DNA from: Aquila chrysaetos chrysaetos
Taxonomy: Eukaryota > Chordata > Aves > Accipitriformes > Accipitridae
DNA length: 64,000 bases
Direction of reading: 5' to 3'
Assembly: GCF_900496995.4 (NCBI RefSeq)
Contig: NC_044030.1
Coordinates: 75,618,017-75,682,016 of the forward strand
The translations under genes and the position numbers were made by a program. Below, one piece after another: positions 9,612-19,885 of this stretch. A model generated the notes under the pieces. The model was not told where the DNA came from, did not search any database, and saw nothing but the letters and a program-made list of their open reading frames with translations. Each line of letters begins with the position of its first letter. Position 1 is the first letter of the stretch.

Positions 9612-9629
9612 GCCCCACGTTGGGCGCCA
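9612..9629 (-). other. Primer-binding site, tRNA-Lys1,2 type
   Basis: The minus strand reads TGGCGCCCAACGTGGGGC, nine bases inside the 5' LTR. This is the 18-nt complement of the tRNA-Lys1,2 3' end known from Mason-Pfizer monkey virus and HERV-K-type elements. It marks the start of minus-strand DNA synthesis and confirms which LTR is 5'. Confidence 0.92.
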
Positions 9630-9638
9630 AAAAAGGAC

Positions 9639-10081
9639 TGTCGTGGTTTCAGCCCAGCCGGTAACAAAGGGCCACGCAGCCGCTCGCTCACTCCTCCCGC
9701 CCCCTCCGGTGGGATAGGGGGGAGACGGAGGAGAGAAAAGAAAAAAAAACTGGAACCTCGAGGGTTGGGATAAGGGCAGTTTACTGGGACAACGCAAAAA
9801 AGTTACAACAACAACGACGGTACTAATGAAAGGGTATACAGAAAAGAGTGATGCACAGTGCAACTGCTCACCACCCGGGACCCGACGCTCCGCCACTTCC
9901 CCCACCGAAAGTCGAGAGAAGGAGAGCCCTCCCCCTGGCCCACTCCCCATATATATACTGAGCATGATGTCACATGGTATGGAATAGCTCCTTGGCTAGT
10001 TCAGGTCAGCTGCCCCGGCTATGCCCCCCCACCTCCCAGGTTCCTGTAAAAATTAACTCTATCCCAGCTGAACCCAGGACA
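9639..10081 (-). repeat. Proviral 5' LTR
   Basis: 443 bp. On the minus strand it starts TGTCCTGGGTTCAGCTGGGA and ends in CGACA. It would drive proviral transcription on the minus strand. The U3 start shares GCTGGGATAGAGTTAA with the LTR pieces at 1.76 kb and 42.23 kb. Confidence 0.95.
9950..9972 (-). promoter_or_regulatory. LTR core promoter: CRE-like site and TATA box
   Basis: On the minus strand TGACATCA (9965-9972) is followed after seven bases by TATATATA (9950-9957). The spacing and the intervening ATGCTCAG-type element match the promoter core seen in other avian ERV-L LTRs. The activity is inferred. Confidence 0.6.
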
Positions 10082-10086
10082 GAGGT
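10082..10086. repeat. Target-site duplication, right copy (GAGGT)
   Basis: Exact repeat of the five bases preceding the left LTR. Confidence 0.9.
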
Positions 10087-10953
10087 GAACAGCAGTTATA
10101 CAGAACATGCAGAACTGAAGCTGTGGGGGGAAGGGTAGGTAAGGAGGGAAGTTTGGTATACCTCAATTGTTTTGCAGTAGTAGAACTGTCGTAGACCTTG
10201 GGCTTCAAGGTTTGTTTTATGCAGGAAAAGTAATCTATTCTGGTTTTAACTGACTGTATCAGCGTGTGAGAGCTTTCCAGTTTCTGAACACTGGCTTTGA
10301 TAGGAATAAAAGCAATAGAGATTTAGGTTGCATTTAAAAAGCTACAAAAGTCCTAGTGACATTCATAAGACTTTAATGACTTTGTGGTATTGTACGTGGC
10401 CTCCTGGTTTATCTTAGCTATTCCCTTTTTGATGTATTTTAATGCCTCTTCAATTGCAGTGAAAACTGTTTAAAACCTTTTTCAGGTAGTCTTATGTTAC
10501 ATAAATTTGTGTAATCTCCTTCTAAAACCCATTTGTGTTTCTGGCTGTAACGGTAATGACTTTCAAAATCTAGCCTCCTTATGTTAAGCTTTATATAAAT
10601 CATGCTTTAGAGTGAAGGCAACTGGAACTTGGAAGAAACATCACCTCTGATTAAACTTATTTTCTTTTCCTTTCCCATTTTGTTAACAGATTTATTTACC
10701 TGGTTGCTATGAACCTACAGCATGCTTTTTCTAAAAGCCTGTGGTGCTGTAAAACTTTACTGGTGTTTGTAGGACTACTTTACTTCCTCATTTAGCTATA
10801 TGGTATTGACTTTAACAGTGAGTAGGATTTACTGACTCCTTAGTATTGGTTGTTTTATAACAGTTCGTAACTGAAGAGTGATACAATGGATGGCTGTTAA
10901 TTAGCACTACATATATGTGAACAAACTAATTTTTGGTTTTGGTTTTTTTGCAG
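10087..10953 (+). other. MTMR12 intron, 3' end
   Basis: Unremarkable intron sequence between the provirus and the next exon. It ends in a strong T-rich acceptor tract and CAG at 10951-10953. Confidence 0.7.
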
Positions 10954-11032
10954 ATAACAGTACAGACTTCTGGGCAACTGATGTGAAATGGTTTTCATTA
11001 CTGGAGAGCACAAACTGGCTAGAGATAATCAG
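10954..11032 (+). CDS. MTMR12: MTMR12 exon (first in window)
   Basis: MTMR12 (3-PAP) is a catalytically inactive myotubularin that acts as adapter for active 3-phosphoinositide phosphatases such as MTM1 and MTMR2, affecting their stability and location. This 79-nt exon encodes DNSTDFWATDVKWFSLLES and on to WLEIIR, a segment I recognise from vertebrate MTMR12 in the phosphatase-like domain, just before the position of the catalytic loop. It begins with the last two bases of an Asp codon (acceptor TTTTTTTGCAG) and ends AG|GT with two bases of an Arg codon. The six exons in this window give about 409 residues, the C-terminal half of a protein of about 750 residues in human. The N-terminal PH-GRAM half lies upstream, outside the window. 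Confidence 0.95.
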
Positions 11033-12702
11033 GTTTGCTATATCTGTAACTCTCTGGGTTTCAAATTGTTTAGATGCATTTGTAGTGGGTTTTCTATCTA
11101 GTTTCTTGAAATATGACGACATTCTTCATCTCCGGTAGGAAAGAAAATTAAGACAGACTTATGGTCCCATTTATATATCTTATTTTTACAACTTGAGATG
11201 GTATTTTTACAGCGCGGGCTTGTGTTAAACCTCCCACATTAAAGGATGTGAGAAGCAGCAGATCATTCCAATTACAACTCTTCCAGCAAACCTATTAAAA
11301 CTATTGATCCAGTAATTTCCCTCCTGCACTTAGTCACCTTCTTTCCAAACTGAAGAATCCTATTTGTTTCTTGCATGAAACCTATTCCTTGTCTCTGACT
11401 AGCCTTGCCGTTCTTCTCTGTACTCTCTACTTCTGTAATATCCTTTAGGACGGGATGAACTGCAGTATTCAAGATGTTAGCCCACCAAAGATTTATAAAA
11501 TGACAGTTGTTCTCAGTTTTGTCCCCTTCCTCTCCTGATTGTTCCTCAAGTTCTTTTTTCTTCTCTCAGCAGTCCACAGTGAGTAAGTGTTGGAATGGTG
11601 TTGGCTAACTTAAGGCTTGTGATAGTGGAATGTTGAGGGGTTTTATTTGTTTTCAGTGTTACTTTGTGCTAGCTCTATTGTCTGCCAGTTTATTCTGTGA
11701 TCAGCTTGTTACCATGAAGTGCTTCTGCAGTGTTCTGCAGTCAGCTTTAGTTCTTTCTAGTCTTAATAACAATCAATAAATATTGATAGTTACTCATTCC
11801 TTAATCCAGAATTTAAATGTATGTTGAATGAGAGGTTCTAGTGGAGATCATATGTTGAGAAATGCATTGACATAACCAAGATCACAAGTAGTTTAAAGTA
11901 AATGCCAGCCCAAGTTTTTATACTTACGTTGTTTTGAGACTGGTCATTTCCACACTTGGATCCAGTTGCTTCCTGGATCAGCCTGGTCTTGGCTCTTGGT
12001 GTTAGCAGGAATGCCTTCTCAGCTGTTCTAGATGCTAGAACAATCTGACAACTCCACACTTACGAAATAAACTGTCAGCTTCTATTAGTGACCTAAACAG
12101 TTATGAGAATCCTAATTGTGTGCAAACTTTTGCTGAAAATAACCAACTTTATGAAGAGTTAAGTCTAGAAACCAACAGCATTACATCTGGTTTTGTGATC
12201 TTTAATTCCACTCAGTCTTCCTTCTGTAATGACAATCTCTGAATAAATTTTGTCTGCATGTTTACAAGATCTGATTGCTGATCCTTCCCTCTGCCTCTTA
12301 AAACCACATTTTGGGAGAAATGTAGTATGTAGTAGATGAAAACATAAGTGTGGTGATGTTGACTCTTTCCAGGATAAAGATTTGGCTCTTAGCAGTTGTA
12401 ATACTTTAGTGTGTGTGTGTGATGGATGCTATTGATCCAGAATAAAGTATTGTATTACAGATGTACAAAGATAACTGGAAATGCATGACCAATGGCCAAG
12501 TAAAGATACCTCTTGAAAGTTTGCTCTTGAGGCTAAACAGTCCTTCACTTAATCAAGTTGAGCATGGTTTTTGTTGTTTTAAAGGACTAGTCAAGTTTCA
12601 GTAGTATAACATTCTAACCTGTTTTAGGGGAAACTAATGTAAGAAACTGAATTGTAAAAATGCTATGAAAATGTTCACTAATCTTTTCCTGTACCACAAC
12701 AG
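11033..12702 (+). other. MTMR12 intron
   Basis: 1.67-kb intron with GT donor at 11033 and AG acceptor at 12701-12702. A short (GT)n run lies near 12410. No gene or recognised repeat inside. Confidence 0.8.
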
Positions 12703-12773
12703 GCGGGTCTTGAAGAAAGCAATAGAAGTTGTTGAGTGTCTGGAAAGACAGCATACGAATGTTCTCCTTATAG
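12703..12773 (+). CDS. MTMR12: MTMR12 exon
   Basis: 71 nt encoding R-V-L-K-K-A-I-E-V-V-E-C-L-E and ending at N-V-L-L-I. It completes the split Arg codon of the previous exon and ends one base into a Glu codon (donor TAG|GTAAGAA). In active myotubularins the equivalent residues lead into the VHCSDGWDR catalytic loop. Here the strand runs straight into the degenerate loop of the next exon. Confidence 0.95.
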
Positions 12774-13790
12774 GTAAGAATTTAATGAGATTATCCTATG
12801 TATTTTTTTAAATTTTGTTTTAATTTCTTTGGATGTGTCATAAGCATTAAGTTTATAATTATCGTAGAGGTTGGTAAAATTCATAAAGTACTCAGTGTAC
12901 CAGACACCTAAATCTCACACCCTTGGAAATGCTTCCTGTAGTTAGCCTGGAACTATGCTTTCCATATTTTTCTAAGAGAAATATGTTGTGGATGAGAAAG
13001 CTGCAGATAAGTTGGCAGGAGAGTCATGCTACCTCTTGTTTATGCACTCCTGTTTCCTTGTACTTTAAGGGGATGGGGGGACATGCCTACACAAAGAACA
13101 TAGAGCATGAAAACTTTCTAAAAGGACATTTTTATGTTCTAGATACACACTGAATACTATGTAGTCTCTTTATTAAAAATACATAAAAGAATATGCTTAT
13201 TGTACACATCTTGAGCAGTTTGTTTTCCTAGATTGAATAATCACATGGAAAACCAGCTCAGTGTTAACAATTAAGCTATTTTTGGATTTAGTTGGGGTTT
13301 TTTTTCCACACACTGCCATTTGAGAAACCTATCATGGGGAAGAGATGTTTCTAGAAGGCACCTGAAGGGTGAAGAATGCATGTTGCATGAGGAGGCAATT
13401 TGACACCTTCTGAAAAGCTGCATGCAGGGTAGGAAGAGTAAGGGTAGATAGCTGACCTGGTAGCATAGGGCAGGAGGGACAGTATGTGCATTGTGTGAGA
13501 CTGAGGGGCGTAGGCATCAAAGTTACAGTAGTAAAAGCTTGGTTTTTGCAGGTTTTATTGTCAAAGTATTATCCTAGTATAAGTGTACAAGAAACCTTAC
13601 ATTTTTACAAAGGGAAGTATTGGAAACATGGATTAACTTCTCTCTGATGGTGTAACACTTGCAAGAAATTGTGTGCTTCTCTGATCTTGAAATACAATTT
13701 TGTTTATGTGAAGCTAACAATACTTTGCCTTCTTACCCGAAGTTTTAGGTATGGCTTAGTAGGCAATGTGGTTTCTCTTCTCTTCCATAG
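12774..13790 (+). other. MTMR12 intron
   Basis: 1.0-kb intron, GTAAGA to TTCCATAG. No feature seen inside. Confidence 0.8.
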
Positions 13791-13963
13791 AAGAGAGTGC
13801 TACTGATCTGTGCTGTGTAATCTCTAGTCTGGTTCAAGTGATGATGGATTCATACAGCAGAACAAAGTCAGGGTTTCAGAGCCTTATTCAGAAGGAATGG
13901 GTGATTGGAGGACATGGCTTTTTGGATCGTTGTAACCACTTACACAGAAGTGACAAAGAGGAG
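13791..13963 (+). CDS. MTMR12: MTMR12 exon with dead catalytic loop
   Basis: 173 nt encoding E-E-S-A-T-D-L-C-C-V-I-S-S-L-V-Q, then Y-S-R-T-K-S-G-F-Q-S-L-I-Q-K-E-W. The position of the myotubularin HCSDGWDR loop is occupied by I-E-E-S-A-T-D-L: Glu stands where the nucleophilic Cys should be and Leu where the phosphate-binding Arg should be. This is the known pseudophosphatase state of MTMR12, conserved here. Downstream the normal family scaffold (SxxRTxxGFxxLIxKEW, then DRCNH) is kept. Donor GAG|GTATGA. Confidence 0.96.
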
Positions 13964-14716
13964 GTATGATATTTTTATTACTTTCCTTACTTACTATTTA
14001 AAAGTTTACTCAGCATAAGGAGGACTTTAGATGTCAGTCCAGAAGTTCCAGTTACTCTGAGGATCTTTAACTTTGTTTTGTTTTATGGGTTGATGTTTTG
14101 TACAGTGTCACTGTTTTTTCTGTTTAGAGTTCAGCAATGTCTTTTTAAGTAAAGAGAACAAATGTAAAATTTCCCATTCAATCTTGAGTCTTTTGAAAGA
14201 CATGTATCTCATGTCCTTTTAAGCTGTGTTAAATGGTAGTAGTGTCCATAGAAATAACTCAGGTGAATTGCCTATTCTTGTCACATCTAGAGCTTAATTT
14301 TATACTGTCTTGTTAGGTGTTGCAGTCTCACCTCTCCTTTTTTGTTTATACGAATAGATCAGATTGCTATAAAAAATAGAAATCATAAGTGTAAACTGTC
14401 CAGTTCTGATCAAGAATTGCTATGAACTGGTTTTGCTTTGCCAATGTTAAAAGCTGCATAGCAGTGAATTTCATAGCAAGCTAATGTGTGCAAATTCAGG
14501 TTAGAAAGTGTTCATTCTTTCTGTCAACAATTGGCCAAGGGTAGCTCAGATGATACTTCTTCAGAGTTTAGTGAATGTTATATGCACCAGTTCTGTAGTT
14601 AACCAGATTGCTTTTCGTACTATTTTTATTTGGAGACACTAACTACTATAAAATGAATAGTCTGCGTGGTGAAACTTTTTTTTTTCTGAAACTGATGCAG
14701 TATTTCCTTTTCTTAG
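13964..14716 (+). other. MTMR12 intron
   Basis: 0.75-kb intron, ends in TTTTCTTAG at 14716. No feature seen. Confidence 0.8.
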
Positions 14717-14884
14717 GCTCCTGTTTTTCTGCTCCTGCTTAATTGTGTTTGGCAGTTGGTACAACAGTATCCTCCAGCATTTGAGTTCACAGAAACTTAC
14801 TTAACTGTCCTGTCAGACAGCCTCTATGTGCCAATTTTTAGCACTTTCTTCTTCAATTCACAACATCAAAAAGACACTAATATG
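14717..14884 (+). CDS. MTMR12: MTMR12 exon
   Basis: 168 nt, exactly 56 codons, phase 0 at both ends. It encodes APVFLLLLNCVWQLVQQYPP, then FEFTETYLTVLSDSLY and FSTFFFNSQHQKD. The F-x-F-x-E-x-(Y/F)-L motif is a conserved part of the myotubularin phosphatase-like domain. Donor ATG|GTAAGG. Confidence 0.96.
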
Positions 14885-15823
14885 GTAAGGGTTTGTTATT
14901 TTGTTGGTCAAACCTGTTGTCCAACACACTGCATCCACAAGCAAGGAACACTCAAAAAAAAAAAAAAATTCCCTAGCAGCATGTTTTTCATACTTATTTG
15001 AAGGGTGGTGCCCTGAAGGGTGAAGAAATGCAGTTTGGGGTGAAAGGAGTCAAATTCAGGACTTAGGAGTTTATGATGACAAAAGGAAAATAACTTGGGA
15101 ATATATTATTTTTAATGCATGGCTCTAGGTTCATGTTCATTGCTCTTCATTAAGAATGGAGCTCCTTAACAGATGAGGAATATCCTGCTGTCCTGCAGAA
15201 TAAGTTACCTACAAAATTCTTGTGTAGTATATTCTGTTGTATTCCAAAATCAACATTTCCTGAATGTTGACTTACATTTGGTTCCTGCTTTTCTCTGGCC
15301 TAAGAACCTGGAAGCAATGGGAGTATCCTCTGCAAGGCTGCACAGAGACTAAAAAAAACCAAAGCGAAGATCACTGTCTTGCATATAAATAAATCATTGA
15401 TCATAAAACTTAAACTGGTAGCACTGCATAAGTGCAGTTAAATTTTGAAGTTTGGAGAGGTTTATTCCACAATCGTAATGTGCCCCCTGTATTTGAAGAA
15501 TTCAGGTGTATCTCCTGCCCAATTTTCAAAACTTTATTTTTTCCTTAGATTATTTAATGTTATTTCCAACTGTAAAAAGCATTCTTGGTGCTAATTGCAC
15601 TGTTGAAATGAAATACTACCTGAAGTTACAGAGGATAATATATAGATAGCCTTTGTGTCTGTACTCACTTGCATCTAATAATGTTCAGCTATTGAATACA
15701 TAGAAATCATGAGTGGTGTTGCAACCCTGGCCTCTTCTGTGAAAAGCCAGCTGGTTAATTTCACCTTGACTTGGTCAGAATTCCTTTCTAGCAGTATTAA
15801 TTGTGACCTGTTTGTTTTGGCAG
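14885..15823 (+). other. MTMR12 intron
   Basis: 0.94-kb intron, ends TTTTGGCAG at 15823. One A15-like run near 14957. Confidence 0.8.
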
Positions 15824-15985
15824 ACTGGTGAAAGCCTCAATACACAAAGCAGTCCTTTCAGATTTCTTACTGTGTGGGACTGGTCTGTGCAGTTTGACCC
15901 CAAGGCCCAGGCTTTCCTGAACAACCCTCTTTATGCAGACAAGCCAAAACCAGATAAAAGTCACCGGAAAACTGCACGATTCAAA
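15824..15985 (+). CDS. MTMR12: MTMR12 exon
   Basis: 162 nt, 54 codons, phase 0. It encodes TGESLNTQS, then FLTVWDWSVQFDPKAQAFLN, and a basic, proline-containing stretch (DKPKPDKSHRKTARFK) that leaves the folded domain. Donor AAA|GTAAGA. Confidence 0.95.
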
Positions 15986-17065
15986 GTAAGATGTGTGCTG
16001 CTTAACTATTTTTTTAAATTATAAAAGTATTTTGCACAACTCATATTTCAAGTGTACTTGCAGTGGAAGTATTGGTGCAAAGTTTTTTTCAATTGGCAAA
16101 ATAAATGTACACCTCAGACTCACCTGGATCTTAAGAATACAATTGCACCCACCTCAGTTATAAATCACTGTTTTACAGTTACTCTGCATAGCTGTGAACT
16201 TAGGGGTGTTTTCTTCATACTTTTGTGCAAGTGTAGTGATAACTTATGGGACTTGTCAGTCCAACTCACCTGGATGTTATGTTTGAAGTGAGTTTATTTT
16301 GTTGTTCCATTGAGTACCTAACTGAAATACGTAGCAGGTTTATAGTTGCCTCCCTAATTTTGACTGAGTGTAATTGGACTGTGGGCCTGCACTTGGAGGG
16401 GGAGGGGGACCACCAGTAACAGAAACTGTTCAGGGGATGAAGGATTATGGGTGGACCATCTCATTACTGGAAAGTAGCACAAATTCAGTAAGAAAAGTTT
16501 GTTTGGAGTACTGTCTTTCAATTGTAATATACCTGTTAGTTAAATCCTGTTCTGTACAAAGCATTCTCAAGTGAGACACTGCCAGTATGATCTACAGCAT
16601 TAATCAGAGAACTCTTACATGGTGGGATGCAATGAAGAACCACTGGATAAAAACTTCTAAATTAAGTGCTCTTTAATTTAAGCTAGCCACACAAATCAAA
16701 CACGGGAGTCTGTAATACTTCAGTGTATGCAAAGAATTCTCCTTTTTCAAAGAAAAATGCTTCAGTGTTAATGAAGTTACAAATATGAATTTGCAAAGAA
16801 AAGTTCAGTGTTACTTCGTTGCTACAGTTACAGTGCAGGGAAGGTATCTGGGAATACTAAGTATGCTGTGTGCAAGTATTTTGTGTATTAGCCATTGAAG
16901 AGTAACAGTTTTAGACTACATAGCAAAGCAGTGGCTGTGTTTAAGTGACTTTGTTGCTTATAAGTATTTTCTGAATACAAGTTATGTTTTTCTTCCTCTT
17001 AAGGTGTTTTCTAAAGTCCCATCAGTATTTATCTCAGTGTATTTTTCTTTTCTTTCCTCTTAAAG
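15986..17065 (+). other. MTMR12 intron
   Basis: 1.08-kb intron ending in a pyrimidine-rich tract and AAAG at 17065. No feature seen. Confidence 0.8.
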
Positions 17066-17641
17066 CATCAGCGGCAACTTTCTTTGCCATTGACGCAAAC
17101 AAAATCTTCCACGAAGAGAGGATTTTTCAGGGAGGAAACAGATCATTTAATTAAAAACATTCTGGGTAAAAGAATTGGCAAGTTCATAAATTCTTCAGAC
17201 GAACCCCCTAATAGCTTCAGGGAATTTTATGATAGCTGGCATAGTAAACCTGTTGACTATCATGGTCTTCTGTTACCTTGCATTGATGGCCCTGAAATCA
17301 AAGTCTGGGCACAGCGGTATTTACGATGGATTCCTGAAGCCCAGCTTCATGGTGGTGGTACAATAGCTACAGCTGCCAACATTTTGGACTTGATGGAGGA
17401 AGTGCAAAGCTTGCAGGTGAAAATGGATGAAGAACATAGTCAAGCTATTTCTGGAGATTTACGTTCTGTTCCAGTGCTGAGAAATTCTGCCCGTTTGTCG
17501 TCTTTGTTCCCATTTGCTTTACTTCAGAGACAGTCCATCAAACCAGCTTTACCCACTAGCACCTGGAAAGACTTGGAAGATGAAGATGACTTGGTCAACA
17601 GGGATGACGAATTTGTTGATCTGAGTGGTGATATATTATAA
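17066..17641 (+). CDS. MTMR12: MTMR12 last coding exon and stop
   Basis: 576 nt encoding HQRQLSLPLTQTKSSTKRGF and on to the C terminus. It includes W-A-Q-R-Y-L-R-W-I-P-E-A-Q, a predicted helical stretch I-L-D-L-M-E-E-V-Q-S-L-Q-V-K-M-D-E, then N-S-A-R-L-S-S-L-F-P-F-A-L-L-Q-R and an acidic tail ending E-F-V-D-L-S-G-D-I-L before TAA at 17639-17641. These blocks are familiar from vertebrate MTMR12. The helical stretch fits the C-terminal coiled-coil-like region through which myotubularins pair. No internal break. Confidence 0.97.
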   Translation, partial: HQRQLSLPLTQTKSSTKRGFFREETDHLIKNILGKRIGKFINSSDEPPNSFREFYDSWHSKPVDYHGLLLPCIDGPEIKVWAQRYLRWIPEAQLHGGGTIATAANILDLMEEVQSLQVKMDEEHSQAISGDLRSVPVLRNSARLSSLFPFALLQRQSIKPALPTSTWKDLEDEDDLVNRDDEFVDLSGDIL

Positions 17642-17866
17642 AGTGTATATAAATTGAAGTATGAATTGTATGTGGCTAAGCTCTGAGTTTTATATGTGCT
17701 GTATCCTCATATAAGGAACTCAAGCATCTGCAGTCTGTTCAATGGGTTTGTGGGATTAAAAGCCTTGGTTGGAAGTAACTAGTTGCCATGATTAACTGAG
17801 CATATTTTGAAGTTCCATTTCACTCTAACAGTATTTATTGCAGAAACACATTTTTAGCATAGGTGT

Positions 17867-17872
17867 AATAAA
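17867..17872 (+). terminator. Proximal polyadenylation signal AATAAA
   Basis: AATAAA 226 bases after the MTMR12 stop. It is a possible short 3' UTR isoform. Confidence 0.5.
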
Positions 17873-19864
17873 ACAGAAGTCTAGGCTGGAGTAGCCATAT
17901 GGCCACTTCATTTAAAAAAGAAACAAACAACAACACCCCATTATTTTCTGATGTAAAGGTAGAATACTAAAAACATACAGCAACAATCACTACCTTAATA
18001 TAAAACCTCTTCTCCTTATGCTAGGAGTACTAGGATTGGAAGTACTGTAACTAGGAACTTAATACATCTGCATTTCCCCTTCATGTAAAATAAACAGGGA
18101 AAGGTGCAACTAAATGTGCATTCACAGATAAGCTTTTTACAGCTGAGGAGTAAACTTGTAGTCACCAGGGGTTTTCTTTCTACTGTGGCATCGGCTGAAG
18201 TCATGTGCTTGTCAACCTCATCTTTTCTGACAGTGTTTGTCTTTGGCTTGCAGCACTTCACCTTGCGTGGTATTATAATAGCAGCTTGGCTGGTCTAAGC
18301 CAGTGCATGCACTTAGCTTAAGAATCAGATGCAAGAGCTTAACTACACATTTCAAGTCTTAATGTGTGGCTGCTGTGCTATACGGCCTTGCTGCCTTGGA
18401 ATATTAAGTCCCAAATGTTTGCTGTAAATTGTAAGAAATGGCTTGACTATGAGGTTCTAATTTGCCATGAGTATTTTTTCTCCTTTAAATAGAGTGAGAC
18501 TTTGATTTTAACTTTCCCCATTTATGCCAGTTGCCTTTGAGGCTTTCTGTAGCTTGCACTGAGACCCTCCCAACAGAAGGGGAGACTTTTTCTGTAATCC
18601 TGCAGTGAAGCTGGATTTGCAATCTGTTGCCGTTTGTCATGAGTTGGTGGCACAGCTTACGAATGTGGCGTTCGTAGCATATGAACACTTGCATCCTGTT
18701 GCTGGATGTTACAACAGTACCTCAGTGAAAAAAGCCATAAAGAAATGCCTGTTGACTTTGATCTACTGTGTGTATGTTTATATATAAAGTATTTTTACTG
18801 CAAATAATTGTCCTTTGTAAAGCTGAATATTATTTGACTGTCAAATCTATTTTGAACACTTAAATTCTAGAATACCCCAAGAATGGATGTAAGTCATAAA
18901 ATCAGTTACAGTGGGAGGGTAGACGTTGAATATTTTCTCTATTCTCATACCAATTTAGAAATCCATGCTGGAAAACTTAGCTGATGGAGAAACTTGCTTA
19001 AATTGGATCAGCTCAGTGTGATTGGGGATATTAAACTGGCTTGCTGGTTAATTATTTCACACTGAGTTGTATTAATATGTATAGCAAAAATCTATCAGCA
19101 GCCCTCTAAAAATAAATTCTAGCACGTTAAAAATAAATGTATTAATGGGGATAGGGGGAGACCTTAATGCAACTATGCCAAACTGAAGATTCCCAACTCT
19201 TGATTGCCTTAAGTCTTGGTAGTGTGAGGACAATACTTGAGTTTGTAGCATTTTATTTCAAAATACACTAGTACTTATGCTTTATGTGATGCATATGATC
19301 TTACAGCTAGCACTTGCTAGAATGGGCTGTCTCGCACATGTCCGACAGACTTTATTATTTTAGTTCAAGCGACTCATGTATGCAATATTTTGCATGTTGA
19401 ATGAGCAATTCATTTTTATGGTGAAGAAATGCTTATCATTCTAAGGTCATTTGGGTTCAAGGTTTTTTGGTTTTTTTAAACACTGCCATTAGAAAAAATA
19501 TTAAATGGATTTTTTCTATACTTATGATCAAACTGTTGTAATGTTTCAGTCATGAAGATTACATATTTATATTAAAGAACAGATATTGGACATCTTATTT
19601 GTACATAAGTTATCAGAAGTTTTATATAGAAGAGAAACATATATGTGGAGTTGAACATGGGAACACTTCTAATGTAGAGTAAATGGCATTGTTATTGGTT
19701 TTCTGCACTGTGGGATTGGAAATGTACTTAATATTTTTACTCCAGGCTTCTGTTTTTACCTCCAGGTTTTTACACTGAATGCAAGCGAGAAGCTTTACAG
19801 TTTTGTGTTTTGTTTTGTTTTTAAATATTGCCATTTCTCTCTAGCGGGCTGTTTGGAGAATGTC

Positions 19865-19870
19865 AATAAA
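19865..19870 (+). terminator. Distal polyadenylation signal AATAAA
   Basis: AATAAA followed within 40 bases by T/GT-rich sequence (TTTGATGTATTTGTC). It is a good candidate for the main MTMR12 3' end. Confidence 0.6.
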
Positions 19871-19885
19871 ATATACTTTGATGTA

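Larger units (their letters stand above)
3405..10081 (-). mobile_element. Complete ERV-L-like provirus, antisense in MTMR12 intron
   Basis: A 6,677-bp element lies between two nearly identical LTRs of 442 and 443 bp and is flanked by GAGGT duplications. On the minus strand the order is: LTR, PBS of tRNA-Lys1,2 type, hydrophobic pre-gag ORF, gag, protease-reverse transcriptase, RNase H-integrase, a 0.53-kb noncoding stretch, a weak polypurine tract, LTR. There is no env. The YIDD reverse transcriptase, the same-frame gag/pol arrangement and the LTR consensus point to avian ERV-L-like elements. Its antisense orientation to MTMR12 is the usual tolerated arrangement, since its splice and polyadenylation signals are not read with the host gene. 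The copy is broken by a frameshift in pol and a lost integrase zinc ligand. LTR identity (about 98%) indicates a recent insertion. Confidence 0.95.
17642..19885 (+). other. MTMR12: MTMR12 3' UTR (inferred extent)
   Basis: AT-rich sequence after the stop with several AATAAA signals, the first at 17867 and the best distal one at 19865. A length of about 2.2 kb is in keeping with the long MTMR12 3' UTR of other vertebrates. The exact end needs RNA data. Confidence 0.6.
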
